Part shown: positions 32,899-41,056 of the stretch, piece after piece
Layout of the letters: each line of letters opens with the position of its first letter
Numbering within the stretch: the stretch's first letter is position 1
Assembly: GCA_040768845.1 (NCBI GenBank)
Contig: JAXGME010000004.1
Location: 261,566-325,565, forward strand
Reading direction: 5' to 3'
DNA length: 64,000 bases
Origin: JAEZHK01 sp040768845
GTDB lineage: Bacteria; Bacillota; Clostridia; Christensenellales; Aristaeellaceae
Notes under the pieces: generated by a model
Told to the model about the DNA's origin: nothing
Database searches by the model: none
What the model saw: only the letters and a program-made list of their open reading frames with translations
Translations under genes and position numbers: made by a program

Positions 32899-33912
32899 TT
32901 GTACTGGTTTCGGAATGACTATTCAAACGGCGCCCACAGCCGGGTGCTGGAGCGCGTGCTGCGCGAAAACCTGAACCCCACGCCGGGTTATGGCGAGGAC
33001 GAATACTGCGAGGCCGCGCGGGCGCTGATCCGCCGGGAAATCGGACGGGAGGACGCGCTGGTGCGGTTCATTCCCGGCGGCACGCAGACCAACCAGCTGA
33101 TGATCGCCCATGCGCTGCGCCCCCACGAGGCGGTGATCGCGGCGCAGACCGGTCACATCAACGTCCACGAGACGGGCGCCATCGAGGCCACCGGGCACAA
33201 GGTGCTGGCCGCGCCCGCCCGGGAAGGCAAGCTGACGCCGGAGGCGATCCGAGGGGTGCTTTCGGCCCACGAGGGGCCCCACATGGTGAAGCCCGCGATG
33301 GTGTACGTTTCCGACACCACGGAAATGGGTACCCACTATACGCGCTCGGAGCTTTCGGAAATCCGCGCGCTCTGCCTTGAAAAGGGCCTGATCCTCTACC
33401 TGGACGGCGCGCGGCTGGCCTCCGCGCTGGCGGCGTCGGAGGGGGATCTCTCCCTTCGGGACATCGCGCGGCTCACCGACTGCTTTTACATCGGCGGCAC
33501 GAAAAATGGCGCGCTGATGGGCGAGGCGCTGGTGATCCTGCGGGAGGATCTACAAGCCGACATCGACTATGCGATCAAGCAGCGGGGCGCGATGACGGCG
33601 AAGGGGCGCCTGATGGGCATCCAGTTCTCGGCGCTCTTTGAGGACGGGCTGTACTACGAAATCGGCCGCCACGAAAACGCGATGGCGGCGCGGCTGCGCG
33701 CGGGCATCGAGGGCTCGGGCCGTGCGCTGTACACCGATTCCCGCACAAACCAGCTCTTTGTGCCGCTGCCGGAGGAAACGGTGCGCCGGCTCCGGGAGCG
33801 CTTTCAGTTTGAAGTCGAGGGCGAGGCGGAGGGCGCGAAGATCGTCCGCTTCGTGACGGGCTGGTCCACCACCGCGGAGGATGTGGACGCGCTGATCGGC
33901 GCGCTCCGATAA
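32899..33912 (+). CDS. PLP-dependent threonine aldolase / beta-eliminating lyase family enzyme
   Basis: 337-aa fold-type I PLP enzyme, low-specificity threonine aldolase family (glycine plus acetaldehyde from threonine). RFIPGGTQTNQLMI near residue 60 stacks on PLP. YLDGARLASAL carries the PLP-binding Asp, and YIGGTKNGALMGEAL holds the Schiff-base Lys near residue 200. The start is TTG 32899: CGGAGGTGG ends 5 bp upstream, and from there the protein begins YWFRNDYSNGAHSRVL, the usual family N-terminus. An ATG at 32881 lies before the predicted transcription start. Monocistronic. A related beta-eliminating lyase specificity cannot be excluded. Confidence 0.88.
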   Translation: MYWFRNDYSNGAHSRVLERVLRENLNPTPGYGEDEYCEAARALIRREIGREDALVRFIPGGTQTNQLMIAHALRPHEAVIAAQTGHINVHETGAIEATGHKVLAAPAREGKLTPEAIRGVLSAHEGPHMVKPAMVYVSDTTEMGTHYTRSELSEIRALCLEKGLILYLDGARLASALAASEGDLSLRDIARLTDCFYIGGTKNGALMGEALVILREDLQADIDYAIKQRGAMTAKGRLMGIQFSALFEDGLYYEIGRHENAMAARLRAGIEGSGRALYTDSRTNQLFVPLPEETVRRLRERFQFEVEGEAEGAKIVRFVTGWSTTAEDVDALIGALR

Positions 33913-33917
33913 AGGCG

Positions 33918-33946
33918 GGGCGCCCGCGCTTTGATCGCGGGCGCCC
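33918..33946. terminator. Bidirectional hairpin between threonine aldolase gene and Trp operon
   Basis: Perfect 11-bp GC stem (33918-33928/33936-33946) with a seven-base loop, between convergent genes. Only a short T run on the minus strand (CCTTTAT). Confidence 0.55.
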
Positions 33947-33973
33947 TCGGGCGACGTCCGGTCCGGCGCGCCG

Positions 33974-35206
33974 TCAGTAGCGATTGTCAAAGATGCGGGT
34001 GGACTTTTTTTCGCTCCGGGGCAGGTCGCCGATGCCCACCGGCAGCACGATCACCGAAATGCCGATGCGGTTTTTGAACTCCCGGCCGATCTCCTGGGCG
34101 GATTCCTTCGGCTCAAAGCCCGGGTTCAGCTCCACAAACAGGCGGCATTCGTCCTTGCCGTTCATATGGTCCAGCATGAACTGATACTCACTGGAGGCCG
34201 CGGGCACGGTCTTCAGCATTTCGTCGATCTGGCTGGGGAAAATGTTGACGCCCTTCACCTTGACCATGTCATCCGTGCGGCCGATCAGGGTGTCGATGCG
34301 AGGGTAGGGGGAACCGCAGGCGCAGTCCCCCGGGAGGAAGCGCGTCAGGTCGTGGGTGCGGTAGCGGATCAGCGGCGCGCCTTCCTTTTTGAGGGTGGTG
34401 ATCACCAGCTCGCCGATCTCGCCGTCCGGCAGGATCGCGCCGGTCTTGGGGTTCACAATCTCGCAGTAGATGTAGTCGTCCCAGATGTGCATGCCGCACT
34501 CGTGTCGGCAGCTCATGCCGATGCCGGGGCCGTAGACCTCGGTGAGGCCGTAGATGTCGTAAAGCTCGATGCCCAATTCGCCCGCGATGCGCTTTCGCAT
34601 CTTTTCGCCCCAGCGCTCCGAGCCGATGATGCCCTTTTTCAGGTGGATCCTGTCGCGGATGCCGCGCTTCGCGATTTCCTCGGCCAGGAGCAGCGCGTAG
34701 CTGGAGGTGGCGCACAGCACCGTGGAGCGCATGTCCTCCATCATCCGCAGCTGCTTATCGGTATTGCCCGGGCCCATGGGGATGACCATCGCGCCCAGCC
34801 GCTCCGCGCCGTTTTGAAAACCGATGCCCGCCGTCCACAGGCCGTAGCCGGGGGTAATGTGCACCCGGTCTAGGGGGGTGAGCCCCGCCATCCGGTAGCA
34901 GCGCTCGAACATGATCGCCCAGTCCTCCACATCCTTGCGGGTGTAGGGAATGATGACCGGGGTGCCCGTGGTGCCGGAGGACGAGTGGATGCGCACGATT
35001 TCCTCCTCGGGCGCGCTCATCAGCCCCAGGGGGTAGGCCTCGCGCAGATCGCCCTTCCAGGTGAAGGGCAGTTTTTCAAAGTCCTCCTGGGACCGGATGG
35101 CGTCCACGTCCACGCCCTCCAGCTTCTTCTGATAGAAGCAGGGGGTGGACGCGAGCTTTTTCAGCTGCGCTTTAATGCGGTCGAACTGAGTTTGGGTCAT
35201 CTTCAC
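33974..35206 (-). CDS. paaK: Phenylacetate/arylacetate-CoA ligase, PaaK family
   Basis: 410-aa adenylate-forming ligase making aryl-acetyl-CoA from an arylacetate, ATP and CoA. P-loop-like HSSSGTTGTPVIIPYT near residue 93, DIYGLTEVYGPG (the A5 region, residue 220 area), and a compact C-terminal domain with RTDDMVKVKGVNIFPSQI and KSTRIFD. The GTG start at 35206 overlaps the iorB stop (GTGA). Last gene of the T-box operon. With IorAB it links indoleacetate, phenylacetate or hydroxyphenylacetate to the corresponding 2-oxo acid. Operon control by Trp starvation suggests that indoleacetate is activated for tryptophan formation. The reverse (energy-yielding) direction is chemically possible. Confidence 0.88.
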   Translation of the reverse strand: MKMTQTQFDRIKAQLKKLASTPCFYQKKLEGVDVDAIRSQEDFEKLPFTWKGDLREAYPLGLMSAPEEEIVRIHSSSGTTGTPVIIPYTRKDVEDWAIMFERCYRMAGLTPLDRVHITPGYGLWTAGIGFQNGAERLGAMVIPMGPGNTDKQLRMMEDMRSTVLCATSSYALLLAEEIAKRGIRDRIHLKKGIIGSERWGEKMRKRIAGELGIELYDIYGLTEVYGPGIGMSCRHECGMHIWDDYIYCEIVNPKTGAILPDGEIGELVITTLKKEGAPLIRYRTHDLTRFLPGDCACGSPYPRIDTLIGRTDDMVKVKGVNIFPSQIDEMLKTVPAASSEYQFMLDHMNGKDECRLFVELNPGFEPKESAQEIGREFKNRIGISVIVLPVGIGDLPRSEKKSTRIFDNRY

Positions 35207-35796
35207 GGCGCGATCGCTCCCTTCGCAATGGCGCTTGCGCCCATGCGCAGCGCGGTCCGGTTGACGGCGAGGAACCGGCCGCCCATATCGGTCAGCGCGG
35301 CCTCGAGATCATTCAGGCTCAGCCCCAGCGCGCCCGCGGCCGCCGCCGCGCCGATCAGCGCCATGTTGGCCGCGCGATCGGAGCCCGCCGCCCGGCAGAT
35401 GGCCTCGGTGTCCACGGTATAGAGCGCGGAGCGCGCCGAGAGAAAGGCCAGCATCTCCGCCGGGTCGTAGCCGCTGCCCGCCAGCGAGGCCGTGACGGGC
35501 TGCACCGCCTTGATGGCGGCCACCACCGTGCCGCCGCGCTTCAGGTAGGAAAAGCAGCGCACCGCCTCGGCCGGCTCCAGCGCCAGGATGGCATCCGCCG
35601 CGCCCGGAGGGATCAGCGGGGAATGGGACGGACCCAGGCGCACGTGGCTCACCACGGAGCCGCCCCGCTGCGCCATGCCAATGGTCTCCGCCGTGCGGGC
35701 AAAGAGCCCCTTGGCCATCGCGGCCCGGGCGATGAGCTTGGACGCCAATACCGCGCCCTGCCCGCCCACGCCGGCGATCAGGATGTTGCGGGTCAT
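35203..35796 (-). CDS. iorB: Indolepyruvate:ferredoxin oxidoreductase, beta subunit
   Basis: 197-aa gamma-domain subunit of a 2-oxoacid:ferredoxin oxidoreductase. The start MTRNILIAGVGGQGAVLASK and ARTAETIGMAQRGGSVVSHVR (about residues 34-54) are diagnostic of IorB. The start ATG overlaps the iorA stop (ATGA) and the end overlaps paaK, so the three are translationally coupled. Together with IorA it interconverts aryl pyruvate plus CoA and aryl-acetyl-CoA plus CO2, with ferredoxin as electron partner. Confidence 0.95.
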   Translation of the reverse strand: MTRNILIAGVGGQGAVLASKLIARAAMAKGLFARTAETIGMAQRGGSVVSHVRLGPSHSPLIPPGAADAILALEPAEAVRCFSYLKRGGTVVAAIKAVQPVTASLAGSGYDPAEMLAFLSARSALYTVDTEAICRAAGSDRAANMALIGAAAAAGALGLSLNDLEAALTDMGGRFLAVNRTALRMGASAIAKGAIAP

Positions 35797-37604
35797 TGCG
35801 CATCCTCCTCTCCGATGGCCTTGTAGGGACAGATCTGCGCGCACAGGCCGCAGCCATTGCAAAGGGACGGCTCGACGCGCACCGCGCCCTGCGCAACCGT
35901 GAGGGCCGGGCAGCCCAGCAGCTTCACGCAGGTCTTGCAGGAGGTGCACTTTGACGGGCCGATCCGGCACACCTTCACTTTTTTGATGTTGGCGATGCAC
36001 GGGGACTGAAAGACCACCGCGCGGACGCCGGAGCCCTCCATGGCGCGCCGGACCGCCGAAACCGCCGCCCGGTGGTCCAGCGGGTCGGCCTCGATCACCG
36101 GGTCCACGCCCAGCGCCTCCAGCACCTTCGGAATGGAGAGGGGCCTCGACTGCCCGCCCATCATGGTGCGCCCGGTGCCCGGGTGCGGCTGGTTGCCGGT
36201 CATGGCGGTGGTGGAATTGTCCAGCACGATGAGGATCATGTCGCTGGCGTTGTACACCGCATTGACCACGCCGGGAATGCCGGAGGCGAAGAAGGTGGAA
36301 TCTCCCGCGAAGGCGAAGAGGAGGGCGTCCCGGTCGATCCGGCCGATGCCCTGGGCCACGGTAATCCCGGCGCCCATGCAAAGGCAGGTGTCCACCATGT
36401 GGAGGGGCGCGGCGTTGCCCAGCGTGTAACAGCCGATGTCGCCGGTGAAAAAGGCCTTCTTTCCCCGGGCGGCCGCCTTGACCGCGTAGAAGGAAGCCCG
36501 GTGGGGGCACCCGGCGCAGAGCACCGGCGGCCTGACCGGGAGCGCCGGCCCTTCGGCGGATGCGCTCTCCGGGACGGGATCGCCCAGAAAGCGGGCGATG
36601 TCCCGGCGGACGCTCTCCGCGCTGTTCTCGCCCGCGACGCGGGTATCGCCGGACAGCTTGCCGCGGATGATCACCTTCAGGTGGTGCTTGCCGGCAAGGT
36701 GCAAAAGCGCCCGCTCGATCACCGGGTCCAGCTCCTCCAGCACCAGCACCTCGTCCAGGCCCTTCAGAAACTCCAGCGCCAGCTTTTCGGGAAACGGATG
36801 GGGCGTGGCGACCTTGAAAAACCGGAGCCGCGCAAGGTCCAGCGTTTCCAGCGCGTATTCGCGGCTGACGCCGCCGGCGGCGACGCCGCGCCGGGCACCC
36901 GGCGCACCGGAAATTTCGTTGTAGGGAAGGGCGGAGAACTCGTCGCCGATCTTCGGATTCCTGGCCTCGATCATCAGGTGGTTCTGGTAAGACAGGCGGG
37001 GAAAGATGACCCAGCGGCCCGGATCGCGCCGGAACCCCTCCGGCGCCCCGACCTCAAGGGGCGGCAGCAGCGCCACGCTGGCGCAGCCGTGGCACACCCG
37101 GGTGGTGGGCCGGAACAGCACCGGCGTATGGTGCTTTTCGGAGCATTCAAAGGCGTCCGCGATCATCCGGTAGGCTTCCTCCGGGCTGGCGGGGTCAAAC
37201 ACCGGCAGCTTTGCGTACAGCGCAAACTGGCGGGTATCCTGCTCGGTCTGGGAGGAGATGGGGCCGGGGTCGTCGGCCACCACCACCACCATGCCGCCCT
37301 TTACGCCCACATAGGCGAGGCTCATCAGCGGGTCGGAAGCCACGTTGAGGCCCACCTGCTTCATGGTGACCATGGCGCGCGCCCCCGCGTAGGCCGCGCC
37401 CGCGGCCGCCTCCAGCGCGGCCTTTTCGTTGGTGGACCACTCCACGTACGCATGGCCGCCCGAGTGCTTCGCGGCGGCCTCCAGGATCTCGGTGGAGGGC
37501 GTTCCGGGATAGCCGGAGACAAACCGGACGCCCGCGCGGAGCGCACCCAGCGCGATGGCCTCGTTGCCCATCATCAGGCGGCGGTCCTGGGCTGATTCCT
37601 GCAT
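35793..37604 (-). CDS. iorA: Indolepyruvate:ferredoxin oxidoreductase, alpha subunit
   Basis: 603-aa thiamine-pyrophosphate enzyme subunit. N-terminal pyrimidine-binding domain begins MQESAQDRRLMMGNEAIALG with SGYPGTPSTEI near residue 35. The TPP-binding domain shows GDIGCYTLG and FAGDSTFFASGIPGVVNAVY near residues 390-445. The C-terminal ferredoxin-like domain has CTSCKTCVKLLGCP and CNGCGLCAQICP, two 4Fe-4S motifs as in other IorA. The start ATG 37604 has a modest GGGAG upstream and lies 27 bp after ecfT, so it belongs to the T-box operon. Substrates are aryl pyruvates; specificity for the indole form is inferred from the Trp T-box. Confidence 0.95.
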   Translation of the reverse strand: MQESAQDRRLMMGNEAIALGALRAGVRFVSGYPGTPSTEILEAAAKHSGGHAYVEWSTNEKAALEAAAGAAYAGARAMVTMKQVGLNVASDPLMSLAYVGVKGGMVVVVADDPGPISSQTEQDTRQFALYAKLPVFDPASPEEAYRMIADAFECSEKHHTPVLFRPTTRVCHGCASVALLPPLEVGAPEGFRRDPGRWVIFPRLSYQNHLMIEARNPKIGDEFSALPYNEISGAPGARRGVAAGGVSREYALETLDLARLRFFKVATPHPFPEKLALEFLKGLDEVLVLEELDPVIERALLHLAGKHHLKVIIRGKLSGDTRVAGENSAESVRRDIARFLGDPVPESASAEGPALPVRPPVLCAGCPHRASFYAVKAAARGKKAFFTGDIGCYTLGNAAPLHMVDTCLCMGAGITVAQGIGRIDRDALLFAFAGDSTFFASGIPGVVNAVYNASDMILIVLDNSTTAMTGNQPHPGTGRTMMGGQSRPLSIPKVLEALGVDPVIEADPLDHRAAVSAVRRAMEGSGVRAVVFQSPCIANIKKVKVCRIGPSKCTSCKTCVKLLGCPALTVAQGAVRVEPSLCNGCGLCAQICPYKAIGEEDAQ

Positions 37605-37630
37605 GCAAAAGACTCCCGTTGCGTTGTATT

Positions 37631-38392
37631 TCAAAGGAGGGCCGCCAGTGCCACCAGCGCGACGGCGAGGGCCAGCGCCCCCCAATCGATCCACTTCATA
37701 TGGTAGGACTTGTAGCTCGCGCCCCGCCTGCGAAGCGAGAAGCCCCGAAGCTCCGCGGAGATCGCGCCCCGGTCGATCCGCGCCACGGAACTGATGAGCA
37801 GCGGCACGCAAAGCGGCAGGATCAGCCGGATCTTGCGGAAGATGTTCCGGGTGTCGAAGTCCACGCCCCGGGCGGTCTGCGCCGCCATGATGTCCCCGGC
37901 CTCCGCCGCAAAAATCGGAATAAAGCGCATGGAGGTGGTCAGCGCGAACACGTACTTGTAGGGCACCCTCAGCTTCTCCACCAGCATGCCGGACAGGTCC
38001 GAAATCTGTGTGACCGACAGCATCACGGCCAGCGGCAGCGTGGCGGCGATCATCCGCAGCACAAAAAGGAGCGAAAACATCAGGCCCTCGTCGGTGATCA
38101 CAAGACCCGGGGGAATGGCGAGAAGCGCCCGGCCGTCGCGGATGACCAGCACCTGCACGATAAACAGCAGCACGGAGAACTTCAAAAGCGCCGTCACCAT
38201 CCTGAGCGCCCTGCGGAAAAGACCCGCGGAACGCGCCAACACCAATGATACCACAAGCACGCCCAAAATGAAAAGCGGGTTCGCGCTGACAAAGCACGCC
38301 GCGCACAAAAGCACCGCCGCCAGCATCTTGGTCAGCGGATTCAGCCGGTGCAGCAGGGAAGAACCCGGCACGTAATCGAGAAACCCGCCCAT
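37631..38392 (-). CDS. ecfT: ECF transporter transmembrane component EcfT
   Basis: 253-aa membrane protein with about six TM helices and the cytoplasmic coupling helices of EcfT: AAQTARGVDFDTRN near residue 170 and SAELRGFSLRRRG near residue 215, the two Ala-Arg-Gly-type motifs that dock into the ATPases. The N-terminal SSLLHRLNPLTKM is also typical. Its start overlaps the stop of the preceding ATPase gene (TAATG). It connects the ATPases to the TrpP-like S component four genes upstream and is presumably dedicated to it. Confidence 0.92.
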   Translation of the reverse strand: MGGFLDYVPGSSLLHRLNPLTKMLAAVLLCAACFVSANPLFILGVLVVSLVLARSAGLFRRALRMVTALLKFSVLLFIVQVLVIRDGRALLAIPPGLVITDEGLMFSLLFVLRMIAATLPLAVMLSVTQISDLSGMLVEKLRVPYKYVFALTTSMRFIPIFAAEAGDIMAAQTARGVDFDTRNIFRKIRLILPLCVPLLISSVARIDRGAISAELRGFSLRRRGASYKSYHMKWIDWGALALAVALVALAALL

Positions 38393-39189
38393 TACCGCAC
38401 CCGCCCTTCGATGGCCGAAACCATTTGGTCGATCGTGGATACACCGCGGAAGGCGTCGCCCAGCCGGAGCGCCAGCTGCGGGATCTGCGCCGGGGCCACC
38501 GACGCCCGGGCGAGCAGCGCTTCATCCGCCATAATCTCCTCCGCGGGCCCGTCGCCGATCAGCCGTCCGCCGGCCACCACCAGCACGCGCCGCGCGAAGT
38601 CCTGCACAACCTCCATGTCGTGGCACACCATCAGAACCGTCGCCCCGGCGCGGTTTCGCGCCGCGATCCTGTCCATGATCTCCATGCACTCCCGGTAGTC
38701 CAGGCCCGTGGTGGGCTCGTCCAGGATCATCACATCCGGCTCGCAGGCCATCAGCGACGCCAGCGCGATGCGCTGCCGCTCGCCCCGGCTCATGGAAAAG
38801 GGGTTGCGGTTCCCGTCAAAGCCAAACTCCGCCAACGCGGACTCCAGCCGGCGTTGGCGCTCGGCGGGGTCGTCCACGGTCAGTTCCAGCCCGAAGAGAA
38901 TCTCCTCCCGGATGGTGCTCTGGCAGATCTGCCGGTCCGGATTCTGAAAGAGAAAGCCCACCGACCGCGCCAGGCAGCTGACGCGGGTGGTCTTCGTGTC
39001 CATGCCGTTCACCGTCACGCGGCCCGCGGCCGGCTTCAAAAGGCCGTTGCACAGCTTGGATATGGTGGTCTTGCCCGCGCCGTTTTCGCCGATGATCGCC
39101 GCGAAATCCCCCTTTTCCAGGCGGAAGGACACGTCCTCGACGGTGCGGCCGCCGTCGTAGCCGAAGCAAACGTGCGAAAACTCAATCAT
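38392..39189 (-). CDS. ECF transporter ATPase (second)
   Basis: 265-aa ABC ATPase. Walker A IGENGAGKTT near residue 35, Q-loop FLFQNPDRQICQSTI, signature MSRGERQRIALASL, Walker B VMILDEPTTGLD, switch VCHD. The FQNPD-x-Q element is characteristic of ECF-type ATPases. The ATG at 39189 overlaps the upstream TGA. The ECF energising module needs two ATPases; this is the partner of the gene at 39186-40025. Confidence 0.93.
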   Translation of the reverse strand: MIEFSHVCFGYDGGRTVEDVSFRLEKGDFAAIIGENGAGKTTISKLCNGLLKPAAGRVTVNGMDTKTTRVSCLARSVGFLFQNPDRQICQSTIREEILFGLELTVDDPAERQRRLESALAEFGFDGNRNPFSMSRGERQRIALASLMACEPDVMILDEPTTGLDYRECMEIMDRIAARNRAGATVLMVCHDMEVVQDFARRVLVVAGGRLIGDGPAEEIMADEALLARASVAPAQIPQLALRLGDAFRGVSTIDQMVSAIEGRVR

Positions 39190-40025
39190 TTCAGCACCCC
39201 CCGCACCATTTGCTCCGCCTCCGCCACGTTGACCGGGAGCGCGCCGCCATAGAGCCCCCGCGCCTTCAGCGCGTGGGCGAGGGATGCCACCCGCGGAGCG
39301 TTGACGCCCGCACCCGTCAGCGCGTCGATGTTCTGGATGACGGAACGCACCGCGCCGTCGAGGATGACGCGGCCGCCGTCCATCACCGTCAGCCGCTTTG
39401 CGTATTCGCACAGCAGCATGATCTTCTGCTCCACCACCACGATGGTCATGCCCAGCCGCTCGTTGAGCGTTTTGAGCATCTCGAAGACCATCACGCTGCT
39501 CCGGGGGTCCAATTCGCCGGTGGGTTCGTCCAACACCAGCACCCGGGGCCTTAGCGCCACAATGGCCGCGATGGCCACCTTCTGCTTCTGCCCGCCGGAG
39601 AGGGACGCGATGGCCCTGTGGCGCAGCGCGGCAATCCCCAGCGTATCGAGGGCCTCCGTCAGGCGGCGCTCGATCTCTTCGCGGGGCACGCCAAAGTTTT
39701 CAAGGCCGAAGAGCAGTTCATCCTCCATGATGGAGGCCACCATCTGTCCGTCGATGTCCTGAAACACGCTGCCCACGACCTGCGTCAGCTTCGCCGGCCC
39801 GGCATCCACGGTGTCCAGGCCGTCCACCTCGGCGCGGCCGTAGAAGTCGCCGCCGTAGTAGTGGGGGACGACGCCGCTGAGCACGTAGGTCAGCGTGGTC
39901 TTGCCCGCGCCGCTGGGGCCGATGATGCCGACGAATTCGCCCGGCTCAATGGTCAGGTTGATGTCGGTCAGCGCAAAATCGGGCGCATCCTTGTATTGAA
40001 AGTTCAGACCGGTCAGACGGATCAT
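39186..40025 (-). CDS. ECF transporter ATPase (first)
   Basis: 279-aa ABC ATPase of the ECF type. Walker A IGPSGAGKTTL near residue 36, Q-loop VFQDIDGQMVASIMED, signature LSGGQKQKVAIAA, Walker B VLVLDEPTGELD. The usual switch His position reads EQK, so H-loop chemistry may differ in this subunit. About 40 C-terminal residues extend beyond the ATPase core. The start ATG 40025 lies 27 bp after the S-component gene in the same operon. Confidence 0.92.
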   Translation of the reverse strand: MIRLTGLNFQYKDAPDFALTDINLTIEPGEFVGIIGPSGAGKTTLTYVLSGVVPHYYGGDFYGRAEVDGLDTVDAGPAKLTQVVGSVFQDIDGQMVASIMEDELLFGLENFGVPREEIERRLTEALDTLGIAALRHRAIASLSGGQKQKVAIAAIVALRPRVLVLDEPTGELDPRSSVMVFEMLKTLNERLGMTIVVVEQKIMLLCEYAKRLTVMDGGRVILDGAVRSVIQNIDALTGAGVNAPRVASLAHALKARGLYGGALPVNVAEAEQMVRGVLK

Positions 40026-40052
40026 GGTTGACCTCCACCGCTTGCGTTTTGG

Positions 40053-40619
40053 TTACCGCTTTTTCAGCACCAGGCTCATGGGAATGTGCAAAAGCTGCAC
40101 GATGACCGCGTTGATCGTGGCCGTGCCAAAGATGATGCCCAGGAAGATGCCCAGCGGGGTGGGGGTGATGTCCGCGCCGGCGTAGTACAAAAGGTACATC
40201 GCGCCCACGAAGGTAAAGCCGCTGGCGAGGGTGCTGAGGAAGGTGGCGACGATCGGGTGCAGCGAGAACTTCTTCACATTCATCGGAATCCGGATCAGAA
40301 GGCTCATGACCACCGCGCCCACCAGCTCGCTGACGAAGTTCAGGTAGGGCTGGCCGGGGAAGAACTGGCACACCGCGCCGGCCAGGATGCCGATGATGGC
40401 GGCCTCGTAGAGCCTGGGCCGGACCAGAAGGATGATGAGGCAGTACATGGCAATGATGAAGTTGGGCTTCATGCCCACGTTGAACAGCGAGCCGACAAAG
40501 AACTTGAGCACCGCGCCCGCCGCCAGCAAAATGCCGATGAGCAGCATGTCCCGGGCCGTCATGCCCTTTTTCTCCTGAGTGACCACCGTGCGCTTCTCCA
40601 GGGTCTTTCCGTTTTCCAT
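40053..40619 (-). CDS. trpP: TrpP-like tryptophan ECF transporter S component
   Basis: 188-aa membrane protein with 5-6 TM helices after a charged N-terminal tail. LLIGILLAAGAVLKFFVG and the segment GMKPNFIIAMYCLIILL (about residues 55-71) closely resemble the GMKPDFLL-type hallmark of TrpP-family tryptophan transporters. PGQPYLNFVSELVGAVVM also fits. Start ATG 40619 follows GGAAAGGAAG. It is the first gene after a T-box leader with a Trp codon and precedes a complete set of ECF ATPases and EcfT. Substrate specificity for tryptophan is supported by both family resemblance and regulation, but not proven. Confidence 0.85.
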   Translation of the reverse strand: MENGKTLEKRTVVTQEKKGMTARDMLLIGILLAAGAVLKFFVGSLFNVGMKPNFIIAMYCLIILLVRPRLYEAAIIGILAGAVCQFFPGQPYLNFVSELVGAVVMSLLIRIPMNVKKFSLHPIVATFLSTLASGFTFVGAMYLLYYAGADITPTPLGIFLGIIFGTATINAVIVQLLHIPMSLVLKKR

Positions 40620-40700
40620 GATGATCTTCCTTTCCGCTTGATGCTTTGCGCGCCCCGCGCGCCCGGGGAAGGAGCCGTTGGCACGGAAGAGAGGACCGGT

Positions 40701-40737
40701 AAAAAAAACAAGCCCGTCCTTTTGCAAGGACAGACTT
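40701..40737 (-). terminator. T-box intrinsic terminator
   Basis: Stem AAGTCTGTCCTT / AAGGACGGGCTT (12 pairs including two G-U), loop GCAA, then G and eight T. Confidence 0.9.
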
Positions 40738-40975
40738 CCGTCTGCGGTACCACCTTCATTGACCCGTCGTGAAACGAGTCCTCTCTAACGAAAATGCCAA
40801 CACATTTTCTGCCAGTAACGCCGGCACGCGTCTTGGATACTTGGCGCAAAGGCCGTTCCCCTCGCCCTCCGTGGTCCATTTGCCAGGCCGCTTCACGCAG
40901 GACTCTCACCAACGCCTGCTCTCTGTGGTTGCGCTCCGTGGTTTAATTTCCACATCATCGGTTGTCTATGAAGTT
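40701..40975 (-). promoter_or_regulatory. T-box leader, tryptophan (UGG) specifier
   Basis: Read on the minus strand. A stem I base (GCGCAA with TTGCGC) encloses AGAGAG and a GTTGGTGAGAG distal region. The specifier loop reads AAATGGACCACGGAGG; the codon after AA and before ACC is TGG at 40878-40876. The conserved T-box AAGGTGGTACCGC lies at 40756-40744 and is followed by a 12-bp terminator stem with eight T (40737-40701). Uncharged tRNA-Trp would stabilise the antiterminator and switch on the downstream operon. The tRNA-end bulge is UGGU. Confidence 0.92.
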
Positions 40976-40981
40976 GAGCGC

Positions 40982-41011
40982 ATTATAGCACGCGGTTTTT
41001 CCACCTGTCAA
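40982..41011 (-). promoter_or_regulatory. Consensus SigA promoter of the Trp T-box operon
   Basis: Perfect TTGACA (41011-41006) and perfect TATAAT (40987-40982) with an 18-bp spacer. A strong constitutive promoter fits regulation by attenuation. Confidence 0.88.
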
Positions 41012-41056
41012 GCGGGTTTTCAGAAAAAGTCGCGTGAAAAACGCGGCAAAAGCGGC

